From: Progne subis subis
Lineage: Eukaryota > Chordata > Aves > Passeriformes > Hirundinidae
Assembly: GCA_022316685.1 (NCBI GenBank)
Contig: JAKJHU010001339.1
Span: 1-64,000 of the forward strand
Reading direction: 5' to 3'
DNA length: 64,000 nucleotides
Shown: positions 10,244-21,629 of the stretch, piece by piece
How positions within the stretch are numbered: position 1 is the stretch's first letter
Layout of the letters: every line of letters starts with the position of its first letter
The notes under the pieces: generated by a model
What the model saw: only the letters and a program-made list of their open reading frames with translations
What the model was told of the DNA's origin: nothing
The model's database searches: none
Position numbers and translations under genes: made by a program

Positions 10244-13200
10244 CTGCCATGTGTATCCCTGAGTACCGATTTCTTCAGAACACTCTGAAGAGTGTATAGA
10301 ATTGAAATACAAACCAAAATTGCACTGGTCCAGTGCAGTTTCAGTTCCTCTTCATGAGATTCTTCAAGTTGATGCCAGGCATTCTGTTCTGCAGATGCAG
10401 AGGCAGGGACTTCTTGGAGCGCTGCTCTGGCACCCATTCTTTGGAATAAGGGATTGCAGGAAATAAAGAAGAGAAGCCCATCAACTGCTGAAGAGGAACA
10501 GTCACTGACAGGAACCAGTGGGTTAAGAAATGTGAGGAGAAAAAAGGCAGAAAACGTGAGGTAAGAAGTGGGAGAAATGGGAGTGAAAAAAAGAGAGAAG
10601 TGTCAAAAGGAGAGGAGGGAAGAAAAGGGTAGGAAACCTGAGTGGGAAAGGGTGAGGAAACAGAGGGGAAACGGTGAAAGATGTGACTGAAACCTAGGTG
10701 AGGAGGGTGAGAGTAGGGGAAGGCAGGAAATACGATGGGAAGATTCTAAGAAACAATTGTAGAAAAGGGTAAAAAACATAGGGAAAAAAATGGAGGGAAA
10801 TGTGAGCACTGCTCTGCTGACCCAAGCAGAACAGGGAACAAGTTGCAAATTACAATGAAAAAAGAGTTGTGTAAAAGGAAACCGTGCTATATAGGCATTA
10901 GTGTTGTTTCCACAGCACACAGAGTTTAGAGCATGAATATACATCTGATCTAAATATTCTTGCAAAGCATTAGAAAAATTCCTTTCCATGAGGTTATTTA
11001 CACAAACGTACCTGTGGATGAATAAAAATCCTGCACAACTACATGTATCATGAGGGAGGATACTCTGTAGATCCTCACATTAACACTTGCATAATTATAT
11101 ATGAGACTTTTAAACATATAAAGGGGTTTTTTTTCTCCCTTTGCTTCTTTAAAACTCACAAAATGTAATGAAATTCTCTTTTAAAACTACAGAGACTACT
11201 GTGTGCCTAAGCCAGACATTATTTGCTTGCTCACAATTATCTTTTCCCTGTCTGTTAGTCACCGAGGCATTAATTGCTTATCCAAACTTGAAACAGTTCA
11301 CCAGCCACTCTGAAGATAAATATGAATGAGCCAATTTCAATGGAATTCATGTCATCTGCCTCTTAAAGCTGAAAGACTGTATTTTTTACATCAGAATTAA
11401 GTCCTGATACCTAATAAATGGGAAAGTGTGAAATATGCTGAGTAGATCCCCATGTTGAAAGGGATCATTGCATTTTAGTCTTATTTGACCAAATTAGTGA
11501 TCAAAGAGAGGAAGGACTGGTCAATTCTAGCAGAGAAAGTAGGTGAAAGAGATGTCTCGGTCTGGTGCAGTTGGAGTCAGAAATGAAGTATGTGGGTTTG
11601 GAAGATGGGAAGTGATTCTATATCAGGTGATTTTAACACAACATTACTAAAGGCATGATCCTCAAACAGACACATTGGTAACAAATATCATGACATAAGA
11701 AATGTTGGTATTCCTTCCATGGAATGAAGGAAGGAGAGAAGGAAGGCTTGGAGTTTTCAGGAGTATGGAAAGAAAAAAAAAAGCACTTTCTTTTGGATCA
11801 ATCTGGAAATTTCTTTGAGTAAAAACACTAAGTGGTGGGCTCTTCACCCATTTAATTTTTACTAAAATTCAGTAAAAAGATACTGTTTTGGAGTGTAAAA
11901 ACTTTCATGTTGAAAACATGAGTGTGCTGAGAGGTTTTGAAATCTAGGTCAATGACAATTCACTGTTGAAAATCCAAGTCTAAAACTTTTCAAATGAAAT
12001 GACCCCAGATGAAGTAGGAAACACAAGTCCTTCCCTTGAGCCTTTGTTTGCTTGTTCTAGCTCCTTCCTGAGAATGGTAGGCCAAGAAGATCCCACAGAA
12101 ATCAAAGGAGCAACAGGGCATATCCCTAAATCTGATCTAAATGTAGATCTGAAATAACCTGGGAATTAGAGAGACATCAATGAGCCACTTTTGGGTCAAG
12201 CTGTTCGTGAAGAAGCCTTTTCCAAAGAAATGACAGCTTTTCTCAAGGAAGTTGAGCAGTAGGACATGATGGCTCCTGTAAGCTGGCAGGTATAAAGCAG
12301 ATACAGTGGGAAATTTGTAGGAATGATCCCTGTTATTCACTGATCCCAGCAGGATGAAGAAGCCATTTTGTCAGACTCTGGGTCTTAGTAAGAAATGAAG
12401 AAACCTCAATTTATTCTATTAGGCCAAGTTGTGCATTGTCAGAGGTGGAATCAGCTGCTCTAGCAGAAGGCGCTGCTTTCACTTCAGCTCAGCACGTCTG
12501 CAGGCAGCCCTAGAAGCGCTGCTGCACCTCAGCTGGTGCCAGAGCACAGGGACACCCGGACACCCTCTTTAGACCCGTGTGTACCATCAAACTAAAGGTA
12601 TCTCCCCGAACCAAGCTCTCCAATGCAGCACTTAGCACAGAACATGTCACTGCCAGGGAAGCCTGCATGAAAGAGTACAGAGAAAAATACAATTATGAAA
12701 CATATTGGGGATTCAATATAATACAGGAAAAATTCAGATTCTGGTTCTTACCTTCCAAAATGAGCATGTATATTAGCTGTTTTCCCTCAAGTGTAGTTAA
12801 ACAGCATGCACTTTGCAGAGCAGTAAAATTCTTCACTCCAGGCATTCACAGCAAGCAGAGCTCTCACACAACTTGTTCTTTCTCTGACGTGTAAGGAAGG
12901 ACTTAGTTCAAATGAACTGTGCTGCTTCCTCTGAAAGATACAAACTTATGGAAATAAAGGATGCAAAGTCATAGGTTCTTTAAGGTAGGCCAGTGGTATC
13001 TAAAAGTGAGGATTGTTTACATTTAGCATGATGTGCAAGATAAGATAACAATCAAACTGTTTTCTTATGTTCATGAAAACTACTTTTTCTGCTCCCAGAA
13101 ATTGCCCAGTCCAAGAAAGCCAAACTCAGATACAAATGCGTTCCTCACCATAAAAATGGCCAAAGAAATAAGAGCTGCCAGTGATACTTTTCCTAGGGTC

Positions 13201-13934
13201 AAGTTTGCCCCAAGTGTGGATAAAAGCGGCGTCTTACCTGCTCAGATGCTTCTGCCCCGTTGATGTGAGCCTGTGGCAGAGCATCCCGAACAAGGGGATG
13301 GAAGTTCAGCAGCACGTGCTCAGTGCCGTGTGCTCTGCTCAGGGCTCCTGAGAGCTCCTGCAGGCACTGGATAAAGCTGTGCCAGTGGGTACAACTCCTG
13401 CTGTGCCAGCCAGGCAGCCTGGCATGGTGCTGGGGCAGCAGGCCATGCAGGGCTGGCTCAGCGTCAGCCCCGGGCAGTGTGGGCAGTGCTGCATTCTCAG
13501 CAAAGCTCTGCTGCAGGCTGTGGAGAAGTGCGGCTGATCTGTTGCATTGATCCCCGCAATCTCCAAATTCAGAGCCCGCGGGAAAGTCCAGCTGGGTGAG
13601 AGAGATCTTCCCACTTGTCCTGTGGCCTTTTTGGGAATGCTGCCAAAGGGCCCAATGTCTCTTCTCTCCACCTGGAGGCATCCGCACATTCCAGGGAACT
13701 GTCAGTGGGGCCAGGGTTAATCACGGGCTTGGAGACTACTGCAAACAGGGTGTCAAAACATCCATTCACAAATTCCTCTGTGCTAACACCTGTGCCAGAA
13801 TAGGAAGAGTCCAACATCTGTGACAAACTCCTGCACGTTCCCAGCAGCTTCAGCAGCCGTGTTTGTACACACATTGCAGGAAAGTGTGCTTGTGAATTCT
13901 CAGCCAGTCTGAGAAGCATTTCAAAGGTTTCTGC
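10244..13934 (-). CDS. Unidentified split gene, several candidate exons
   Basis: Candidate minus-strand exons: ~13,680-13,934 (acceptor TTGATTGCAG at its start, helical LLRLAENSQ-type text); ~13,238-13,592 (acceptor CTCTCTCACCCAG, strong donor CAG|GTAAGA at 13,237); 12,585-12,662 (acceptor TTTCATGCAG, donor ATG|GTACAC, exactly 26 codons); and 10,244-~10,439 (donor GGCAG|GTGAGC). The leucine-rich helical character would suit a HEAT-like or scaffold protein; a MEI1-like identity was considered but cannot be supported. Phases between candidate exons do not all match, and the two frames overlap near 13,570-13,690, so damage or mis-modelling is likely. The gene may continue beyond these exons. Confidence 0.4.
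10440..12584. other. Presumed intron or intergenic DNA
   Basis: Single-copy-looking, moderately AT-rich DNA. The A/G-rich stretch at about 10,540-10,800 (GGTGAGGAAA and GGAAAGGGTGAG repeats) is mildly repetitive. No exon or element was recognised. Confidence 0.4.
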
Positions 13935-14639
13935 AATCAATCGATCGATCTGTCGTTATTTTGAAGGGTTAAAAAAAAATTAGAATAAGAGTTTAAAACA
14001 GCTACATTACAACTTACCAATACCCCAAATGAATTTTTGCATTAGAATTTTCGAGGAGACAAACTCCTCACAAACTACAACAAATGTCTTTCCTTTATGG
14101 GGAAACACCATACAAGTAATGTCACCAGAGAATTAATAATCCATGTTTTCTTTGTAGGTTCCATTCAACAGCCTAAAAATATATGTTTCAGGAAATAATT
14201 GTAAGCTGAATTATTAAGTTACAGAATGCAGCAGAGGCCTGCTGTAGCTGTCTATGTACAGTAAACACATTTGCTCTCTCATCTCACGAGTCATTCTGCA
14301 AGTTGCAAGAAACAGCTGAGTGCTCTCAGTAACTCCAAGTAACTCATTCCTTCTACCATCCTGAGTGGATGGGCAAAAGTAACATGAAACAATATAAAAA
14401 CTCTTCAATTCTATCAAAAGTTAACTCTTAAAAGATCTGTTTTTATTCAGGGGAAGCAGATGTACCAAACACACAGGAGAACAGGATTTTCAACAGCGCT
14501 CTTTGGTCTGGCAGTTGGTATGGTCAAGAGCTGCTTTCCTCAGGAACTGAGGGATAATCCCTCTCAAAGCCTCCAGGACTGCATGATGAGTAAAGCCTGG
14601 ATGGACCAACTTGCATTCCACCTGTTAGATGGTAATCCT
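13935..14639. other. Noncoding DNA, nothing recognised
   Basis: AT-rich. The GATC-containing microrepeat CAATCGATCGATC near 13,940 is the only regular feature. No exon or mobile-element end was identified. Confidence 0.4.
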
Positions 14640-15434
14640 TTCTTCTGGTTTAGGGACAAATTTGGGAGAAAACCCCTGAATGGGATCCCTCCGGGAAGCA
14701 AACCCAAATGGCCCCTCCCTCCAACTGGTCTGGTAAAAAACTTCTTTGGAGAAAAGTGGAAAAAGCTATTTTACTTAACAAACAAAGTGCATACAAGTAT
14801 AAAGAATGAATAATATGAAACAATAAAACCTCTCGTTCTGGAGTGAGATGGCAAATTGAGAAAGTCCTTGCCGTGGGTGGAGCTCGGCTCTCTCTCAGTC
14901 TCTCATCAGTCCCAGTCCCTCCGGCGCTGCTGGAAAATGCCGAGCTCCAGGCCCCGGTGGGCAGCAGGTGCAGCCCCCAGTGCTCCCCTGGGTTTTTTCA
15001 GTCCAGAGCAGGTTTACACAATTCCAGGAAAAAGGAAAAAAACAGAGCAAGGAACTTCTCTGCCCTAGCTCGCTGAAACTAACTAAAAGCAAAAATAAAT
15101 CTCTGTCCTGCAGGCTCTCCAAGCCTCTGCCAAACACTGGGTCCGGAGAGGAATGTGTAGGAGTCAGGAGTCAGTTCTCCTTGCTCTTAGACCCAGTCTT
15201 AAAGGCACAGAACTCAATAAACAGCAAAACCAGAACAGACGACTGGGGAAACAAGCATCATAAAGTCACCCTAGGACACACACAGACTTCCAGAGCTCTG
15301 TCCAGAGCCAGCAGGGAAAGTTCAAAAAAGAACAAACACAAACAAAAGAACCCAACAACAACAACCACCAAGAAAAAGGCCACTCTGCCCCAGCAGAGCT
15401 GCCACGTCCTTCAGGACTTTCAGCTGCACTGACA
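14640..15434 (-). mobile_element. LTR-type retroelement fragment
   Basis: On the minus strand the sequence could start TGTCAGTG (15,434 downward). It passes a GTGACTTTATGATG segment and TTTAAGACTGGG, and ends in the same T-rich/ACCAGTTGG/TTTCTCCCAAA arrangement seen at 1-182. The match to 1-182 in opposite orientation indicates a dispersed LTR family. It resembles avian ERV LTR or leader sequence known to me, but the family name cannot be given. Confidence 0.55.
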
Positions 15435-15957
15435 CACAGCACAGGACACTGCAAGCAATGACCATTCCTCAGGCACATCTGCTGCACAAGCAGCTTGAGG
15501 ACAGCCCAGTGAAGGACTCTTCTCATCCCAGTGGAGAACGGCCTCTTTTCATTTCCTTTTCTTTTTCCTTTTCGTTCCTTCTTTCATTCTTTGTTTCTTT
15601 CTTACTCTTTCTTCCTCTCTCTCTCTTTCTTTCTTTCTTGGAACCGGCTGCCCTTACTTTCCCAAACACTCGCTTTTCCACCTCAGCCCTGCTACACAAT
15701 TGCTACAAGCACCAGCACCCACCCAAAACTGCCTCCTGCTTGCCCACCCCCTACTCCAACACCCCATCCCCACCTTCAATCCCCATCCCTCCCAGCTTTC
15801 TCAAACCCAATCACACGGCAATCCCCACATTACACTGCTCCATGCCACGCCACACCACACACACCACACCACCTCTTCAGGCCACCAAGTCCCTGCAACC
15901 AGCCCGTGCACACTTCCAGCCATTCCAGGGCAGACGCAGCTTTTCTGCCCGCTCTGG
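15435..15957. other. Pyrimidine-rich and CCCCATCC-rich DNA
   Basis: CTTT/TTTC-rich simple sequence at 15,540-15,640 is followed by C-rich DNA (ACCCCATCCCC type) to about 15,860. The long plus-strand open frame starting here has no recognisable domain and continues into minisatellite. Confidence 0.5.
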
Positions 15958-16245
15958 CCCAGGGCACAGGAGTGGCACAGCCCCAACGTTCCCCTCTCTG
16001 GGACATCACCGTGCTGGCAGCTCCAAGGTTCCATGCCTTGGACACGCTCCAAGGGAAGCGTCCACAGCCACACCCAGTCATCAAACTGACCGGCCTCTGA
16101 GCACCCCGGCCTGCGCTGATGTGCAAACCTCTGCACCCAGCTCGGGGAAGATCCTCTGGGCCACCTCCACAGTGCCACAGGCAAGTGGCACACAGACTTA
16201 CAGAGCTCTGCCCAGAGCCCACAGGGAAAGGGCAGAGAAGAGGAA
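15958..16245. repeat. Interspersed ERV-related fragment
   Basis: The segment around 15,970-16,030 (TTCCCCTCTCTGGGACATCA) recurs on the opposite strand at about 61,795-61,835. The piece at about 16,195-16,237 (AGAGCTCTGCCCAGAG) matches the LTR fragment at about 15,280-15,320. It ends directly against the EIF4A-like coding remnant and seems to have removed its upstream exons. Confidence 0.55.
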
Positions 16246-16407
16246 ACACCACGGATCTGCTGGTCAGTGCCGCCCCTCCCCCACCTCTCTGCCCCTCCCC
16301 CACCCCTCTGCCCGCCCCTCCCCCCCCGGCACGTGGCATCCACGTCCAGCAGGTGTCGCTCTCATCAACTGCGACCTCCCGACCAATGGCGAGAATTACA
16401 TCCACCG

Positions 16408-17195
16408 GTGCGTGGGGGAGGGGCTGGAGGGGAGGGGGAGGGGTGAGCGGGGGTGGGGGAGGGGCTCCAAGGGTGGGGGAGGGGGAAATATCCCCAGAAT
16501 TCCGGGTGGATTTGGGGAGAAACTGGGAAAAAATGGAGGTTTGGGTGGGTGGGGATCCAAGGGTGGGGGAGGGGCTGGGGAGATGGGGGAGGGGGGGGAA
16601 ACCTTGGAATTTTGGGTGAATTTTGGGGGAAATTGGGGAAAATTGAAGGTTTGGGTTGGTGGGGGAGGGTCAGATTGGAGGGGGAGGGGCTTCAAGGGTG
16701 GGGGAGGGGCTGTGGGAGTGGGGGAGGGGAAAAAAACCCCAAAATTCCAGAGGTTCTGGGGCAGAAATTGGGGCAAAATTGTAGGTTTGGATGGGTGGAG
16801 GAGGGGCAGATTGGAGGGGGAGGGGCTCCAAGGGAGGGGCTCCAAGGGAGGGGGAAGGGCCCAAAGGGTGGGGGAGGGGGAAAAAACCCCCAGAATTCTG
16901 GGACTATTTCAGGTGAAATTGGGAGAAAATGAAGATTTGGATGGGTGGGGGAGGGGCAGATTGGAGGGGGAGGGGCTTCAGGGGAGGGGGAGGGGAAAAA
17001 AACCCCAGAATTCCAGAGGTTTTGGGGGAGAAATTGGGAGAAAATGGAGGTTTGAGTGGGTGGGGGAGGGGAAAATGGGGTGGGGCTCCAAGGGAGGGGG
17101 AGGGGAAAAAAACCCCACCCCAAATTTTGGGTGGATTTGGGGAGAAATTGGGAAAAATTAAAGGTTTGGATGGGTGGGGGAGGGGCGGGGGTTCC
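16408..17195. repeat. GGGGAGGGG minisatellite, 112-147-bp units
   Basis: Six units are marked by GGTTTGGRTGGGTGG at about 16,533, 16,645, 16,783, 16,930, 17,047 and 17,160. Between them are GGGGAGGGG runs and CCCCAGAATTCC. It occupies the intron between the EIF4A-like pieces. The strand is extremely G-rich and could form G-quadruplexes. Confidence 0.85.
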
Positions 17196-17214
17196 CACTA
17201 GATTGTTCCCTGAA

Positions 17215-17745
17215 ATACGAATTTTTTTCCCCAAATAATCCGGGTTTTGAGCGGAATTTTTCCTTCATTTTCCCACCAAATTTCCCCTTAAAAAATCCCA
17301 ATTTCTTCCCCCCAAATTCATTTTTTGGAGCAGATTTTCCTATCATTTCCCCACCATCTTTTCCCCATCAAATCCTGTTTTTCCCCCAAAAAAATCTTTT
17401 TTTAATAGATTTTTCCCAAAAAAATTCATTTTCTTGACCGGATTCTCCCCTCATTTTTCCACCATCTTTTCCCCATAAAATCCCAATTTTTTCCCCAAAA
17501 AATTCATTTTTTGGAGTAAATTTTCCCATCATTTCCCCACCATCTATTCCCCATAAAATCCCAACTTTTCCCCCCAAATTCCGTTTTTCCAGCAGATTCT
17601 TTTTCATTCTTTTCCTCTTTAACCCCCCAATCTCCCCTGTCAACACTCCAAATTTTCCCCATAAAATCCTGATTTTTTTCCCCCCAAATTCCCCATTTTT
17701 TCCCCCCAAATCCCCATTTCCTCCCGGATTTTTTGTCCATTTCCC
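17215..17745. repeat. T/C-rich degenerate tandem repeat
   Basis: Repeats of TCATTTCCCCACCATCTTTT and CCCCATAAAATCC at about 17,340, 17,450 and 17,530 give spacings of about 80-106 bases. The tract is pyrimidine-rich and leads to the acceptor of the last EIF4A-like piece. Confidence 0.7.
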
Positions 17746-17934
17746 CATTAACCCCTCGTTTCCCGTTTTTCCCGGAATTCCCGCAGTTCCCGCTCCGGCC
17801 GCAAGGGCGGCGCCGGCGGCGCGGTGCCGGAGGAGGACAAACGGCCGCTGGCGCCATCGAGCCCTTCTCCAGCGCGGCCGTGGAGGAGCTGCCGCTCAGC
17901 GCCGCGGCCTCAGCGCACAGCGCCCTTGGCGCCT

Positions 17935-18720
17935 CCTGCCTTTGCCGCTTGTTACCCTTTGTTCTGGATTTTGCTTTTTGTATTTTTTCAGGGGTTTTTT
18001 GGATTTTTTTAGGGGTGTTTTTAGATTTTTTTTCAGATTCTCCCCCCTTTTTTTTTTTTCTGATTTTTTTTCATATTTTATTTCTGGTTTTTTTCTGATT
18101 TTTTCCCATTTTTCTTCCCTTTTTTTTCCATTTTCTTCCCCTTTTTCCCATTTTCTTCCCCCTTTTTTCCCTGTTTTCCCCATTTTTTTTTCCTGATCTT
18201 TTGTCTATTATTTTCTGAATTTTTTTCCCATTTTCTTCCCCTTTTTTCCCTGTTTTCTCCCTTTTTTCCTGATCTTTTTCCCCATTTTCTTCCCCTGTTT
18301 TCCCCCTTCTTTCTGATTTTTTTCTTGGTTTTTTTCTGATTTTTTTCAGGTTTTTTCTTATTTTTTCTGATTTCTTCCCATTTCCTTCCTCTTTTTTCCC
18401 TGCTTTTCCCCCCTTTCTTTCTGATTTTTTTTTCTGATTTTTTTCCCTTTTTCTTCCGATTTTTTCCCAATTTTTTCTGATTTTTTTCTACTATTTTCTG
18501 ATTTTCTTTATCCATTTTCTTCTCCCTTTTTCCATGTTTTTCCCCTTTTTTTTCTGTGTTTTTTCCCCTGTTTTTTTCTGAATTTTTAAATTTTATTTCA
18601 TTTAATTTCATTTTTTTCCCCATTTCCCCGCTTTTTTCTCTCCCATTTTTCCCTTATTTCCCCAATTCTGGGGTTTTTTTAACCCCGTCCTTCCCGGTTT
18701 TCCCCTTTCCCCCCATTTTC
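17935..18720. repeat. Pyrimidine-rich low-complexity tract
   Basis: Almost pure T and C with TTTTTTCTGATTTTTT and TTTTCTTCCCCTTTT blocks. No coding is supported; the long basic open frame on the minus strand is a by-product of composition. Confidence 0.8.
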
Positions 18721-18895
18721 TTAAGTCAATTTTAGGGGTTTTATTCCCAAAAATCGTCACTTTTTTTTTAAAAGGGGCCCCACCCCCATTTTCCCTCAAT
18801 TTTTAGGAGTTTTTTTAAGGAATTTTGGGATTTTTGGGGGGTGTTTTTAAAACTTCTCCTCCCCCCCACCCTGGTTTTATTCCATTTTGTTTTTA

Positions 18896-19010
18896 GGATA
18901 AAAGTCACTTTTCCGGGATTTTTCTGGGATTTTTACTTTTTGGATAAAAGTCACTTTTCCGGGATTTTTCTGGGATTTTTATTTTTTGGATAAACGTCAC
19001 TTTTCGGTCC
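18896..19010. repeat. 51-bp tandem repeat, 2.3 copies
   Basis: GGATAAAAGTCACTTTTCCG followed by GGATTTTTCTGGGATTTTTA is repeated twice nearly perfectly and once partially. Confidence 0.85.
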
Positions 19011-19194
19011 CCCGTCCCCCTTTTGTAGTGTTTATTTATTCAAATAAAATCTATTTTGGGATAAAATTCCAAGGATTTTATCGGCAATCCGGGCTGGGGG
19101 GAGCGGTGGAGGGAAAATTCCGGGCGTTTTCTGGCAATTTTGGGACTTTCGGAGCTGGAATTTGGGTCCTAAGCTGGCCAAAATTGGGTTAAAA

Positions 19195-19905
19195 ACCCAA
19201 AAATCCTCAAAATTCGGGTTCTGAGCCAGCCAAAATTGGGTTAAAACCCCAAAAATCCTCAACATTTGGGTCCAGGACCTCTGAAAACACCAAAATTTAG
19301 GTTTTGATCCCCCAAAATCCTCAAAATTTGGGTCCCCAAAATCAAAGCGAAATGACCAAAATCCCACAAAATCCTTCCAAATTTTGGTTCCGAAGCCCTC
19401 GAGATCCCTGAATTTGGGTCTGAACCCCCCCAAAATTTCACCCTCGAGCCCCTGGGATCCCCAAATTCGGCTCCTGGAATCTCTGAGCTCCCAAAATTTG
19501 GGGTCTGAGCGTCCCAAAATTTGGTTCTGAACCCCTCAAACCCCCCAAATTCAGCTCTGAATCCCCCAAATTTTGGATCCAAGCCTCTCAAATTTTGGAT
19601 CCAGACCTCTCAGGCTCCTCAAATTTAGGTCCAAACCCTCCAAATTTTGGATCCAAACCCCTCAGGCCCCCCAAATTCGGGTACAATTTGCCCAATTTTG
19701 GTTCCAACCTCGCACAATTTTGGTTCCAAACCCCTCAATTCCCCCAAATTCGGTTCCAAACCCTCCAAATTTTGGATCCAATCCCCTCAACCCCCCCAAA
19801 TTCAGTTCCAAACCCCCCAAATTTTGGATCCAGACCCCTCAATCTCCCCAAATTTAGGTCAGTGCCCCCCAAATTTTGGATCCGAACCCCCAAGTTCTGT
19901 TCCTG
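19195..19905. repeat. CCAAATTTTGGATCC-type minisatellite
   Basis: Units of about 40-45 bases contain CAAATTTTGGATCCARACCC and CCTCAA. Orientation changes near 19,500 from AAAATTTGGGTC-type to CAAATTTTGGATCC-type wording. No coding is supported. Confidence 0.75.
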
Positions 19906-20029
19906 ACCCCTCAGGGCTCCATCGCCGCCCACAGCCGCCCGGAGCCTCCAGCCCTCCTCGGTGTCCCCCGCATCCGCCTGCGGCTCCCGGCGTGTCCCGG
20001 GTGTCCCGTGTGCCCTGGGTATCCCGTGT

Positions 20030-21290
20030 GTCCCAGCTGTGCCATGTGTCCCAGTTATCCCAGTTATCCCGTGTGTCCCAGTTATCCCAGTTATCCCAGT
20101 TATCCCGCGTGTCCCAGTTATCCCAGTTATCCCAGTTATCCCGTGTGTCCCAGTTATCCCAGTTATCCCGCGTGTCCCAGTTATCCCAGTTATCCCGTGT
20201 GTCCCAGTTATCCCAGTTATCCCAGTTATCCTGCGTATCCCAGTTATCCCAGTTATCCCGTGTGTCCCAGTTATCCCAGTTATCCCAGTTATCCCACGTG
20301 TCCCAGTTATCCCGTGTGTCCCAGTTATCCCGTGTGTCCCAGTTATCCCAGTTACCCCAGCTGTGCTGGCTGTCCCAGTTATCCCAGTTGCCCCAGTTAC
20401 CCCAGATATGCCATGTGTCCCGGTTCCCCCGGCTATCCCGGTTCTCCCATGGGTTACCCCACTTCTTATCCTGTCGGTTCCCCTGGTTATCCTGGTTATC
20501 CCATGGGTTGCCTTGGTTCTCCTGTGGGTTCTCTCATCAGTTATCCCGGTTCTCCCGTTGGTTATCCCATCAGTTCTTGTGGCTATCCCGTCTATCCTGG
20601 TTCTCCCATGGGTTCCCATCCTGTGGGTTCTCCTGTCAGTCCCCTCAGCTATCCCAGTTCTCCCATCAATTATCCCTGTTCTCCCGTGGGTTCTCCCATT
20701 GGTTCCCCCGGTTCTCCCATCGGTTTTCCCATCTATCCCAGTTCTCCCATGGGTTCTCCCATCGGTTTACCCATCTATCCCACTTCTCCTATGAGTTCTC
20801 CCATGGGTTCTCCTGGTTGTTATCCCATCAATTATCCCGGTTCTCCCATCAATTATCCCTGTTCTCCCGTGGGTTATCCTGATTCCCCCATCGGTTATCC
20901 CGGTTGTTCCCCTATCGGTTATCTCGTCTCTCCCAGTTCTCCCATCTATCCCGGTTCTCCCATCAATTATCCTGTCAGGTTATCCCGGTTCTCCCATCGG
21001 TTATCCTGGTTCCCCCGTTGGCTATCCCGGTTGTTCTCCCATCGGTTATCCCAGTTCTCCCATGGTTTATCCCAGTTCCCATCCCATCGGTTATCCCGGT
21101 TCTCCCTGTTCTCCCGTTGGTTCCCCCGGCTGTCCCTGTTACCCCACGGCTTCTCTGGTCAGCTATCCCGGTTCTCCCATGGCTTCCCCCGGCTATCCCG
21201 GTTCTCCCGTGTGTTCTCGGTGTGTTCTCCCGGTTGTTCCCATCCCATGGTTCATCCCGGTTGTTATCCCGGTTCTCCCCTCGTTTCTCC
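20030..21290. repeat. AGTTATCCC minisatellite array
   Basis: The clean part (20,049-20,420) is built from CCCAGTTATC and CCGTGTGTCCCAGTTATC units. To the right it decays into TCCCGGTTCTCCCATGGGTT-type units up to about 21,290. Translation in any frame gives repetitive Ser/Pro/Tyr or Gly/Thr text, so the 647-codon open frame here is not a gene. Confidence 0.88.
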
Positions 21291-21629
21291 CTGCCGGCAG
21301 CGGGTCCCCGCGCAGCTGGCACAGGTTGTGCAGCAGGACGCGGCTCAGCAGCGGCGTGGGCAGGAGCCGCAGCTCGGTGTCGTTGCGCTCGCCCAGGCAG
21401 CGCCGGCGCCCGCGCAGCCGCCGCAGCGCCGCACGCGCCTCCCGTGCAGCCAGCGCTGCGGCGCGGTTAAACCGCCCCTCCCCCGCCCCAGGCCCCTCCC
21501 CGCCCCTCCCCCTCCCGGAAAGGCCGCAGCAGCCAGGGCAGGAGCGGATCCCGGGCGGAGCCCAGGAAATAGGGAGCGACGGGCGGGGCGGCAGCGGCGC
21601 AGGGGAGGCGCCCGCCGGGATTTCTGGTG

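Larger units (their letters stand above)
16246..17930 (+). pseudogene. EIF4A1: 3' end of an EIF4A-like DEAD-box helicase gene
   Basis: Three pieces match the C-terminal helicase domain of eIF4A-type RNA helicases, which unwind mRNA 5' leaders. At 16,246-16,262 is TTDLL with donor GTCAGT. At 16,329-16,407 are ARGIHVQQVSL then INCDLPTNGENYIHR, with donor GTGCGT. At 17,787-~17,920 are RSGRKG, EEDKRPL, AIEPF and VEELPL. The order and the TN-ENYIHR and EEDKR wording fit EIF4A1/EIF4A2 better than EIF4A3. Oddities: single-base frame breaks inside both larger pieces, no AG acceptor before 16,329, no stop at the usual end, and upstream exons replaced by repeat. Probably a truncated pseudogene; consensus errors could exaggerate the damage. 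Confidence 0.7.

Noticed and set aside
13199..13940. MEI1 assignment for the split minus-strand gene
   Set aside because: Suggested only by a general impression of helical text; no motif could be named, so no symbol was given.
15458..17161. 567-codon open frame on the plus strand
   Set aside because: It runs through pyrimidine-rich DNA, an interspersed repeat and the GGGGAGGGG minisatellite. The product is Gly/Trp/Arg text repeating with the DNA unit. Only the short EIF4A-like pieces inside are credible.
20049..20420. Regular direct repeats resembling a CRISPR array
   Set aside because: Units are contiguous without unique spacers, and the setting is a vertebrate genome.
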